A stretch of 64,000 bases of DNA. Origin: Rhizophagus clarus (taxonomy: Eukaryota; Glomeromycota; Glomeromycetes; Glomerales; Glomeraceae). The position numbers and the translations under genes are program-made. The DNA is taken from contig BLAL01000026.1 of NCBI GenBank assembly GCA_015698045.1, forward strand, positions 1-64,000, read 5' to 3'. Below the pieces are notes generated by a model, which worked only from the letters and a program-made list of their open reading frames with translations, made no database searches and had not been told where the DNA came from. Below are positions 1-8,827 of this stretch, piece after piece (the stretch's first letter is position 1; each line of letters opens with the position of its first letter).

Positions 1-1
1 T

Positions 2-955
2 GGTGCTGGTGCTGGTGCAATAATTCCTGGTGGAGCTGGTGCCGGTCATCCGTATGTAATTCCAGCCCGTCCCTGTCATGTTCTAATTAAAATGCGTAAT
101 GAATTTCCTACACAGCAGAATGCCAGACGTCAGTTAAGGTTTGGTAACCTTTTTCAGGAAAATATGCCTGTTCGAGATTTCTATGATAAAGTTAGAAGAA
201 GTACTGAACTATTAGGTTATGGTAATGATGTTTTAGTTAATCAGTTTCTAAGAGGTCTGAATGATGATTGTGTTATTGAGGCTGAAAGGATTGGTGCTGA
301 ACGAGATATAGAGGAATTAGTAGGTCTTCTTGAACGAGTTGAAAAAAGAAAGGCTGAATTACGTCTTGGTAAAGAAAGACGAGAAAATATACAGTATCAG
401 AGGGATAGACAAATTATTCCAGAGCAATTGCCACCAGTTAGTCAGGAGCCAGTTATATTAAAACCAGTACAAAATCATGCAGTTACCCAAGGAGAAATGA
501 GTCGATTATTGCAACAACAGGCTGAAGAGTTTCAATCCCAAATTCGTCAATTACAGGAAAGTCTTAAGGCTCGAGATATAAAACCTGTTTATAGACCTAA
601 GCCTAAACCTACGCTTCGATATCATGATGATTGGGATGATATTCCTGATGAAGCTTTTAATCCGCCTGATGAAGATGAGGTTGATAATAGGCATTTACAA
701 CAGTTGTTTGATGCTGTACCAGGTGGACCTGCTCCTAGAAATACATTAGCACAAAGATTAGCTGGTAAGATTGCTAAAAGAATCGCAAAAGCTAGAGAAA
801 GACGTGAAGATGCAGAGTTAAATAGGGCAATGCGTGAACTTTCCTTAGATGATCATGATGATCCTATGGATACTTCCAATGCTATTCGAGGTGTACCTAT
901 AGAACTTGTTCAAGGTGAAAATGGAGAAATTATGCTTGTCCAAAAAAAAAGATAG
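2..955 (+). CDS. Gag-like capsid protein, C-terminal part (fossil element)
   Basis: The frame is open from the first bases of the window, so the gene starts upstream. It matches the C-terminal two thirds of the 488-residue protein at 59759-61225. It opens with a Gly/Ala-rich stretch. A retrotransposon Gag-type helical region follows (QENMPVRDFYDKVRR, then FLRGLNDDC), and then a Glu/Arg-rich region with coiled-coil character and a basic tail. The protease-like frame follows within about 85 bases. The two frames meet near an A-rich run, which fits the ribosomal frameshifting known for Gag-Pro units; that use is inferred. Capsid function is inferred from Gag resemblance only. Confidence 0.65.
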   Translation, partial: GAGAGAIIPGGAGAGHPYVIPARPCHVLIKMRNEFPTQQNARRQLRFGNLFQENMPVRDFYDKVRRSTELLGYGNDVLVNQFLRGLNDDCVIEAERIGAERDIEELVGLLERVEKRKAELRLGKERRENIQYQRDRQIIPEQLPPVSQEPVILKPVQNHAVTQGEMSRLLQQQAEEFQSQIRQLQESLKARDIKPVYRPKPKPTLRYHDDWDDIPDEAFNPPDEDEVDNRHLQQLFDAVPGGPAPRNTLAQRLAGKIAKRIAKARERREDAELNRAMRELSLDDHDDPMDTSNAIRGVPIELVQGENGEIMLVQKKR

Positions 956-1038
956 TTTCAAATAAAGGTAAACCATCACCACCAGCAATTAAATCAGCAT
1001 CATCTAAATCGACAAAAACGGCATCTAATTCGACTAAG

Positions 1039-1659
1039 ATGGTAAAACTTCCTGCTATTAAGCCACAAACAAACTTTACTAAAATGGAGCTCTTAAATCT
1101 TCTAAAACTTGCTGATATCAGAAAGATTATTCAGGAGATCGTCTATAAAATATTAGAAAATTATGATAGCGCTCCTCAAGAACAACCAGCAGTACAGGAA
1201 GAGTATTTGGGTCCAATGGCTATGGATATTGATGTCGCTCGATTGGAAAATACTAAAGATCTTTTAGCTATAAATGGAAATGTAAATGGGGTGGATATTC
1301 AGTGTCTAGCCGATTCCTGTGCTAATGTTTCCTTTATCCAAGAAGAAGCATGTCACGAACTAAAACTAAAAGTTGATAAATCTATAAAGCATAGTATTAC
1401 TGGTGCATCAGGGGATGGTGAGACACTTGGTATAGTAAAAAATGTATCGATAAACCTTTCACCACCACAGAGTGGTAGTTGTATCATTAAAGAAGATCTT
1501 GTAGTCCTAAAAAGGTATAAGCATAGAGAAATTGGTTTGAGCCGAGCGTGCCTTAAAAGGTATAATTATGATGTTCATGAATCTCGAAGTCATATTGCCC
1601 TTACCTGCAATGATAAAGACTATTTTATTCCTATAATTCCAGATGCAAATAGGACATAA
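1039..1659 (+). CDS. Retropepsin-like aspartic protease (fossil element)
   Basis: A 206-residue frame whose C-terminal half resembles a retropepsin fold. The strands around LLAINGNVNGVDIQCLADS carry an active-site-like Asp followed by Ser in place of the usual DT/SG. A GASGDGE segment follows further on. The N-terminal 60 residues are a helical linker. It lies directly after the Gag-like gene, the order used by Ty3-type retroelements, and has a close twin at 59058-59678. The match is by pattern only and the active-site triad is atypical, so proteolytic activity is not established. Confidence 0.55.
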   Translation: MVKLPAIKPQTNFTKMELLNLLKLADIRKIIQEIVYKILENYDSAPQEQPAVQEEYLGPMAMDIDVARLENTKDLLAINGNVNGVDIQCLADSCANVSFIQEEACHELKLKVDKSIKHSITGASGDGETLGIVKNVSINLSPPQSGSCIIKEDLVVLKRYKHREIGLSRACLKRYNYDVHESRSHIALTCNDKDYFIPIIPDANRT

Positions 1660-1681
1660 AAAAATATAAAATTAGATCCAT

Positions 1682-2304
1682 TTAATAAGGGTAGTCTGGA
1701 TCTTCATCAGAATCGCTTGAATCATCACTTAGATCTTCATCAGATTCATCAGATTCATTCGGCATCAATTGCCAATTTGCAGGATTGTCTGGATCTTCAT
1801 CTCCCAGTAATCTGGTTGCCAAGATGATTCTTCTTCTAGTTCACCGAATCCTGGGATTTCATAAGGATCCAACCCATTAGCTAGCATGTTAATATGATAA
1901 ATTATATAAATCTTTTCTGTATCTTTATATGCAAATCCACCTTGTAACATAATTTTTTCTATCTCTACTTGATACGCAAAAGCTACCTTTTTTTTATCAG
2001 CCAAATCCATAAATTTTTTATATAATAGATCTGTAAGAGTTTTATTCATACCTAAATATTTTTCAAAAACAGGATCTACTTCTTTATCAAAAATCTTATA
2101 ATGTTCTACAGCTTTCCAGTAGTCCTCTTCGGCAAGCTGGTTAAGTTGATACATGATGACACGAGCAATTTCATGTATCTGAAATATATCGGTTCTCTTG
2201 AAAGTAGCATTAACATTGTGGCCAGTTTCCTTGATTGGAGTATTTAGCCAGTTTTCTACCCACTCTGGGGATATATCTAAGAATTTAGCAATGTCAGTAT
2301 ACAT
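1682..2304 (-). pseudogene. Unknown acidic-tailed protein, broken copy (fossil element)
   Basis: Counterpart of the 207-residue gene at 58412-59035. It converges on the protease-like gene with only about 20 bases between them. The protein family is not recognised. The N-terminal half is a compact helical domain and the tail is rich in Asp, Glu and Ser. This copy is not whole. Confidence 0.6.
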
Positions 2305-2415
2305 TTTTTAGTATATAATGGATATGTTTAATTTCGAATATTTATTATATGATTTACTTTATTATACCCTTATCTTTAATTACAATTTTAAGATTTTTCG
2401 AAAAAAAAATATAAC

Positions 2416-3513
2416 CTATTTTGTATTATTATAAATGTTTATTAGATTGGGGACGTCTTCTTGTAATTTATCAGCTGGCTCCCATGTAGATTCATCTTCT
2501 GGATAGCGCTCCCATTTGACTAAGTATTGGAGTTGACCCTTTCTAGTACGATGCTTAATAATCCTTTCAGGTACATATCTTTCTGGCCGTCCTCTTATGA
2601 CCGAATCAGGTGGGGGTTTTTCGTTGATAGGAATAACTTGCAATTCTTTTCTAGTATATGCACATCTAGATACTCCTAACCTGCCATGTGGTCCATCAAG
2701 TAAATATGTAGGCGGTTGTTCAGGAGAAAGGATAAGCTTCTTAATTATACGAACTTTTGGGTCCCATTTAATGTCGCCTATTCTGAACTTACCATGTAAT
2801 TTTTTTCCAAGTACTGATATAGGTTCAAGAAGTTTAGTTCGAACTTGTGTCCCCTCTAGTAGTAATTCTGTATTTTTATCTATTTTAGGTGGACCTTCTG
2901 GGATTTTAGGCGGATCTCTTTGCCACTGTTCATCTACTAATCTTACTATATCATGGAAATCTTCAGACCATTCCACTGACGTCGCACCAGTTTTTAGTTC
3001 CTGTGCTGTCATCCTTTTGAGAAGTGGTTCTTGTATAGCCTGGATAGCCCTCTCTGCAAATGACTGCTGTCTATAACGTCCAGGTTCGCCAAACCTCATC
3101 ATAACTCCAATGCTATTAAGGAAAAAATCACGTATTTGTGAGTTAGTAAATTCTGAACCAGAGTCTGTTTCTAGTCTATAAGTAGGAGGTTGGATACGAC
3201 CACGTCCATATATTTTAATAAATGCTTTTAATACACTATTGGCTGTCTTATTTTTGATAGGCTCAGCATCTACTCGTCTTCTGGATATTTCTACTACTAC
3301 GAGAAAATAATGGTATCCCTTGGGGTCTATAAGCATTTCTCCTAAATCAGACTGCTGAGTAGCATTTTCTTTCCAGACGATTACTTTTGGACGCTCAGAT
3401 CTTTTCTCCTTTAGAGGTCTTCGATAGATGTTATAATGCTCTTGATCTTTAAGAAGACGTGCTGGTACCCCTGATAAATTATAAAATTTGTAATACCTCT
3501 TTAAAGGGGTCAT
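2416..3513 (-). CDS. Retroviral-type integrase with C-terminal chromodomain (fossil element)
   Basis: This is the DDE integrase that would insert the element into chromosomes. The rve core shows the acidic triad in the contexts TQQSDLGEM, LETDSGSEFTN and QQSFAERAIQAI. The C-terminal 55 residues are a chromodomain (QYLVKWERYPEDESTWEP), which in Ty3-type and some Polinton integrases directs insertion to modified histones. The ATG at 3513 was chosen because the extension upstream has no ATG. It is divergently arranged with the zinc-ribbon gene at 3560, leaving about 46 bases for a shared promoter. The frame looks whole and is very close to 57221-58318. Confidence 0.9.
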   Translation of the reverse strand: MTPLKRYYKFYNLSGVPARLLKDQEHYNIYRRPLKEKRSERPKVIVWKENATQQSDLGEMLIDPKGYHYFLVVVEISRRRVDAEPIKNKTANSVLKAFIKIYGRGRIQPPTYRLETDSGSEFTNSQIRDFFLNSIGVMMRFGEPGRYRQQSFAERAIQAIQEPLLKRMTAQELKTGATSVEWSEDFHDIVRLVDEQWQRDPPKIPEGPPKIDKNTELLLEGTQVRTKLLEPISVLGKKLHGKFRIGDIKWDPKVRIIKKLILSPEQPPTYLLDGPHGRLGVSRCAYTRKELQVIPINEKPPPDSVIRGRPERYVPERIIKHRTRKGQLQYLVKWERYPEDESTWEPADKLQEDVPNLINIYNNTK

Positions 3514-3559
3514 AATGCTTAAAATTAAAGATTTACTACTAGAATTCAAATTTGTGAAT

Positions 3560-3874
3560 ATGACAGAGATATACTGTACAAAGTGTAGAAAGAAGACGGA
3601 AACCTCTTCAGAAGTTCAGGATATGACCGATAATGGTCGATATCGAATTCATGGTGATTGTATTATCTGTGGGACGCACAAGAATACCCTTACTGGTAAG
3701 AATTGGGAGGTTAAATTACATAGTAAAAGAGAGGTTCTGGATGCTAAGAAAAAGAGAAAGAAGACTGCTACAAACAAGAAGGCTAAGAAACTTGGTCTTA
3801 AGATTTTGGATGCCGATGACAAAGTTCAGGCTTATATTAAGAGGTATTTAAAGGAGACAACAAAAGAGAGTTAA
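3560..3874 (+). CDS. Small zinc-ribbon protein, DUF5679-like (fossil element)
   Basis: 104 residues. The N-terminal half has two Cys pairs, YCTKCRKK and CIICG, separated by the segment GRYRIHGD. This resembles the DUF5679 zinc ribbon common in large DNA viruses. The C-terminal half is Lys-rich (KKKRKKTATNKKAKK), suggesting nucleic-acid binding or nuclear import. The start is at the Met before TEIYC, because the twin gene at 56860-57174 is conserved only from there. It looks whole. The exact role is unknown. Confidence 0.7.
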   Translation: MTEIYCTKCRKKTETSSEVQDMTDNGRYRIHGDCIICGTHKNTLTGKNWEVKLHSKREVLDAKKKRKKTATNKKAKKLGLKILDADDKVQAYIKRYLKETTKES

Positions 3875-3913
3875 TTAAAAATATGACACGATTTATTAGT
3901 GATAAACATAACA

Positions 3914-4216
3914 ATGGGAAGACCAACAACTCCTCCAAGTACTTCGAGATTAGAAAGTGACCAAGAAGAAGGAATACCAACTCCTATACAAGGTGATCAA
4001 GAAATAGAAATACCAGCTCCTACACAGGGTGATGGCACTGTAAGTGAATATTTTGAGTTGATAAAAATGTTTGCTATAGCCCGGAATGAGGATTTGGATG
4101 ATGTAAACATTAAAGTAAAATTCATTCTTGGATTAAAACTAGATAATGCAAAGCGTGCTAAAGAGTTTGGATTTGAAAAACCATTAAAAGAGATAGTTGA
4201 ACATTTAGTTGGGTGA
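3914..4216 (+). CDS. Small Gag-like (capsid C-terminal-like) protein (fossil element)
   Basis: A frame of 100 residues. A Pro/Thr-rich N-terminus contains a short internal duplication (PTPIQGD / PAPTQGD). A helical segment follows (SEYFELIKMFAIARNED, then KFILGLKLDNAKRAKEFG) with the spacing of the C-terminal capsid region of retrotransposon Gag proteins. The twin gene is at 56554-56820. It is the outermost gene of the element. The Gag assignment rests on pattern only. Confidence 0.55.
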   Translation: MGRPTTPPSTSRLESDQEEGIPTPIQGDQEIEIPAPTQGDGTVSEYFELIKMFAIARNEDLDDVNIKVKFILGLKLDNAKRAKEFGFEKPLKEIVEHLVG

Positions 4217-4379
4217 TCAATATTAGCTGTTTTTTTTTTCAGGTACGGTATTCTATGGATAGGTCCTGTAATATTGCCACTTTTTAGGCATAGCCCAATA
4301 TCGATGACTGGTATGGGGGGTATATATAGGAGTTCGTACTAGGTGATAGGGTTTTTTTTTTTGCATATCTACTTGGACT

Positions 4380-4640
4380 TTAAAGTGTGTCTGAGCTCGT
4401 TCCTGAAAATGGGACAGATTGGGCCAGATGGGACACATTTTATACCCGAATTTCAAAAGTTTTTTCTGGGAAAGGTGATCTGATTTTTTTTTTAAATTCA
4501 TCTGTCCTACTGTCCCATCTGTCCTATACTCTCCTTTCTTATTCGTTTTCTTGTTCTTTCCTTTGTTAGATTAGTAATTTGAGTAGTTATATATGGGACA
4601 GATGGTAGGACAGATGGGGTATTTTTTGGGACAGATGGGG
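4380..4640. repeat. Subterminal short repeats, GGACAGATG type
   Basis: At least six copies, in both orientations, of a ten-base word GGGACAGATG or a near variant (GGACAGATGG, CATCTGTCCC). They lie between the outermost gene and the element end. The equivalent region of the right copy carries a different word with the same ACAGATG core. Such repeats often bind element-encoded proteins; that role is inferred. Confidence 0.65.
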
Positions 4641-4654
4641 GTATGGTATGGAAA

Positions 4655-4793
4655 TGGTATTTATCCATGGTATTGTTAGAGACGCGCCGTAGGCGCTGGA
4701 GCCTAACTGGAAGGGGATCTGGTAGGGTTTCCCCACGGAGGGGGGATGTATAGGGGCTTTAGCCTCCGCTGGGCTTTGCCCGGCACCGACGAC
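4655..4793. repeat. Element end sequence, left copy
   Basis: About 135 bases, G- and C-rich against an AT-rich background, ending in CGGCACCGACGAC. The reverse complement is found at 55964-56106 as the first bases of the other copy, so it marks the true end of the family. The opposite end of each element is outside the window, so terminal inversion is expected for this class but cannot be checked here. Confidence 0.75.
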
Positions 4794-4795
4794 AC

Positions 4796-7700
4796 TGGCG
4801 ATGTAAATTAAAAAATACTCGTCCCATCACGCTTCTGGAAGTTATCCGGAAATCCTTTGTTAAACTTTTTTACAACCGCTTGTCTACCATTCTAGCTACC
4901 CATAATGTTCTTTCAGGTGGCAATTTTGCGGGGCTGCCAGGAGGTACCTGCCGTGATCCGATCATCACTCTTGAGTCCATCATTCATGATGCCAATCACC
5001 ACAATTCTCCTCTCTGGATTTTATCGCAAGACATCTCCAAAGCATTTGATTCTGTCAACCTTACTATGTTGAAATTCGCTTTGGAACGCATCCGTCTACC
5101 TGCGACTACTATCTCGCTTATCTTATCTTTGTTTATGAACCGTTCAAATTGGGTGTTTACTGCTCACGGTGAGACTTCTTCCTACCGGGTTCGCATCGGC
5201 ATAGACCAAGGCGAAGTGATTTCCCCACTCCTATGGGTTATCTACATTGATCCTCTTCTGACTGTTTTGAAATCTGAGATGCTGGATCCTTAGATCCTAC
5301 GATCCCCATCGTTACTTTCTACTGATACGGTCTCTATTCCCGATATTTTTATCAACAACTTGGTCTTTATGGATGATTCCACTCTTATTTCTTCATCGAA
5401 AGCTGGACTGGAGCATATGTTATCAATCACTGAAGAATTTTATTCGTTGAATAATACTTCTGCTAACCATCAGAAATATGTCTTGATATCTAATTCATTG
5501 CCTTTAACCACTACCTCCACTGTTCTCCCTGTGGAATTTCACTTGTCCTTATCGTCTTTGAACGCTATTCCTTCCATTTTTGTCACTCCTCTTTCTATTA
5601 CTTTTTCTTTCCAGTTTTTAGGGGTATGGTTTAATATTAAAGGCTCTTGCGACTTCGTTAAAAAACAAATCGCCAGTGAATGTAATTCCTTCGCCGCCAC
5701 TCTTCGCCCGGCTAAGCTCTCTGCTAAACAAGTGGTCTACCTCTATAACTCGGTGCTCATTCCTAAACTTGAGTACTGTATGCAAGTCACTCACCTCTCG
5801 GTTTCAGATTGTTATGCTGCTACACGATCTATACGATCACTTGTCAAACATAAGGCTAATTTTTCCCGTTCTCTCCCCAACCCTATACTTTATCTTTCCC
5901 AAGCTTTGGGACTGATTAATTTATCTTCGCATTTGATACAATGCCATGTTAATAATTTATTTTTGATGGCTAACTCTTCTACACCTTTTATTCAACGTTT
6001 ATTTATGTATAGATTGATGTTGATTCAATTTAGGTTTTTGATCCCCATTTCTCCCTTGATGGTTGATGATTGGTCTTTATGGTCCAATATGAATATGTTT
6101 AAATGTGATTATATCGCGTGCACTATTGCTTCCATGGTCTCTACCCCCTTCCGCTTGCAACATGCTCAATTTTCTTCAACGTGTCTGGAAATTACTCTTC
6201 CTGACCATACCCCTTTATATTCGTGTATGAGCCCGCATGTTTTTAAAGCTTGCCTCAAGGTCCTTCGAAAATGTCACCTTTATTATTTATCACAATTAAT
6301 TGCGCCATCTGGCTCTCATCTCATTTCTTGGACTGCTTATCGGACTGCCTATATTGCTCAACTTGAGGATAAGCGTGGCCGTTCTCTCCCTCACAAATGG
6401 TACTTGGACATCAAGACCCATACGACCATTCCTGGCTCTCATGATCAGTTGTCTGATCAATATGTACGCCCTCCTGCTGCTACCTCTTTTATTGTCTTGC
6501 TTCCCGGTGCTACTACATCGCAAAAGAATCGGCATTGGCTCGTCACGCTTGATGGCAACGGCGCTCCTCTCTTCGGCAAACAACTTAGCGTCCAATCTAA
6601 GAAAGATACCTGTGTGATCGTTCATTGGATCTCTGACTATCTCTCTTCTCCTGGTGATGTTATTCGCCTTCGTCCATGTCCAGGCTGTGACGCGCATGTT
6701 CCGTTCCCTTCGGCTAATAAATATTCTGCAGTCCATCCTCGTTGCACCTTCACAATTTCTTTGTTGCGATCTATGATCCTGCCTACGAATTGTGATCGTA
6801 TTCGCCAATCTACTTCGGAAGTCCTTTCTCCTTATACTTGGGCCGACCTTGGTATCACGATAATTCCTTATTATCGGCGCCTCGATCTTTTGCCAGATTT
6901 TTCTTCTTCTTTGGTGGTCGCGGATGCTTCTGTTGTGGCTCCCTTTGTGGACGATCAAAATTTACTCTCTTCACCGGCTCCCCTCCCCTCAGGTTCTCAT
7001 TACCGTTATTATACTGATGGTTCTTTGATAAACCTTGGAACACCTGAAGTCTCGATGGGTTGGTCTTGGGTCCAATTAATTCCCGATGCTGGCTATCTTA
7101 ATTCTGTTGCTGCTTATGCGCATAGCACTATACAAAATTGGCCTTCTTCTACCAGAGCTGAAGCTGCTGCAATTTACGCTGCTTTATGCATCACCCCGGC
7201 TGACTCTACTGTTACTATTTACACGGATTCCCAAGCTGCCATTGATGGTTTGAGACTGTGTGCGTCTTCTTCCTATACTAATAGTCGCTTATTTTACAAA
7301 ACTACCAATTTTGAGCTGTGGGCTTCTATTGAGCGACTCGTTCATAACAAGAATCTCGCAGTTTCTCCCGTCAAAGTTAAAGGTCATGATGGCAATTACT
7401 GGAACGAATTTGCTGATTCTCTTGCGAATTCCGCTCATCACTCTGATATGGCTCCTCTTCTACCCGTGGGCGCTTATACTTCCTCGTATTCCGTCCACCT
7501 GGTGTATGATAAGGTGGTTTGCGAATCCAATCCCAGGCGGCTCTTCAAGCTCCACTTCCAGGCCACCTTTTTGAAGAACCTTTTATCTCTCAAACGTTTT
7601 CAATTTTTATATTGCCTAAATGACAGAGACGACTATGTCGTGGACTGGGAACTTACCTGGTTTACTCTTAATTTCTCCCCGGCTCATGATGCTTCCTTCC

Positions 7701-8455
7701 AGGCTTCTCACGCTGCGCGTCACTACACTTTCAAGTTTAAACTCTTCCTCGATAATTTGCCTCTCCTGGAAAAGTTAAAAATTACCCGCTCCGATCTCTA
7801 TATCAATCTTCTCACGTTCCGTTCATGTCGTGATCGCAAGGAGGACTTGATGCACTTGATCCTCTGCTCCAAACGAAGATCTGTCATGCATCAAATCTTG
7901 CAATCTTATCAAAATCATTTATTCTCTAAGATTCGTGAAGCCGGTGCTTTGGCTGATCAGGATCCTACACCCTTGCTCAGGAAACTCTCTTCTCTTTCTT
8001 GTTGGACCTTTTCTTCTTCTAACTGGTCCTCTTATGCGCTCATCCGGGGTTGTTTACCTGCCATGTTTATTGACTTATTTGTTGAACTTTCTATTCCCAG
8101 GCCGTCTGCTATGAAGGTCGTAGCTGCGATTCACAACAATTTCATCCAGAAGCTTAGGAAACGTATTTGGAACTCGCGTACTTATGACAAAAGTAAATGG
8201 GAAGACGCGATGAACATTACTCTTAAATTGAAAACTACTCCTCGGCCGTCTAATTTGCCTGCCACTTCGTATGTGCCTTACTCCTCTTTACCTCCTCCGA
8301 CCCATCTCGTGACTTCACGTGACTCCGAAGTTGATTGGATAAAGAACTTGATGGTTCAAGGTTTGCCATGGTATAAACATTCGTCGGGTTTTATGGGTCA
8401 TCTAACGGTGCTACTTAATAACAGCTTTTGCAGGATGGGATGTCGATTTTTATAG
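4796..8455 (+). pseudogene. LINE unit A ORF2, C-terminal part (RT, RNase H, zinc finger)
   Basis: The frame is open from the element junction to a TAG stop ending at 8455, apart from one in-frame TAG at 5291-5293 where other units have TAC. RT motif A is DISKAFDSV, motif B IGIDQGEVISP and motif C FMDDS. RNase H follows, with TDGS, RAEAAA, YTDSQAA and NEFADSLAN. A C-terminal finger has the form C-x2-C-x7-H-x4-C (SCRDRKEDLMHLILC), though the first Cys of the pair is changed here (TFRSC). It is the least decayed ORF2 of the array, but it lacks endonuclease because of the insertion. Confidence 0.88.
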
Positions 8456-8725
8456 TGGGCGTGTTATCCGTTATTATGTTAGCATAGTTGCTTCTACTTT
8501 GGTTGGAATATATCAAGGGGGAAGATCTAGGGAAATTTAGTGTAATGCGATTTATTCTTTTAGGATAGGTTTATTACTATATTTTTACTTAGGAGACTAT
8601 ATAGTTTTGTTTTTAGTTAGTTTTATTTGTTTTGTTTCTTTTTATTTTCCTTTAAATTGTATCAATCTAATAACGATTAATAAAGATAAGGCTACTATGC
8701 CGCGTTTGCCCTTGAATTTAAATTC
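4796..8725 (+). mobile_element. LINE unit A, 3' part only
   Basis: The 3' half of an APE-RT-RNase H LINE. Sequence matching the RT region of units B-D begins immediately after the end of the virus-like element. The missing 5' half should lie on the far side of that element, outside the window. The unit ends with the 3' sequence shared by all four units (AATAAAGATA...GAATTTAAATTC) and runs directly into unit B. There is no poly(A) tail. Confidence 0.9.
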
Positions 8726-8827
8726 TAACGATCTGCGCTCCTTTTTCTACTGATCACTCTGTCCATTTTTTCAGCTAACACTTTTTCATAAAAACTTATA
8801 GTTTTCCCTATCCAAAAGTCCTCGATT

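Larger units (their letters stand above)
1..4793 (-). mobile_element. Virus-like (Polinton-type) element, left copy, partial
   Basis: One end of a virus-like element; the rest lies beyond the window start. Its genes and end sequence match, in mirror image, the copy beginning at 55964. Visible parts are Gag-like, retropepsin-like, unknown acidic, chromodomain integrase, zinc-ribbon and small Gag-like genes, then a repeat-rich subterminal region and the element end at about 4655-4793. The end abuts LINE sequence abruptly, so the element inserted into a LINE. The visible part is nearly whole, with about one break. The high similarity to the other copy suggests a fairly young insertion. The strand given is the orientation opposite to the right copy. 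Confidence 0.8.

Noticed and set aside
1-4793. LTR retrotransposon as the identity of the Gag/integrase elements
   Set aside because: Genes lie on both strands, a packaging ATPase is present in the second copy, no reverse transcriptase is visible and the element end is not an LTR.
6296-7043. Arg-rich frames on the minus strand of LINE ORF2
   Set aside because: Shadow of the RNase H region. Similar shadows appear at the same place in other units and decay with them.
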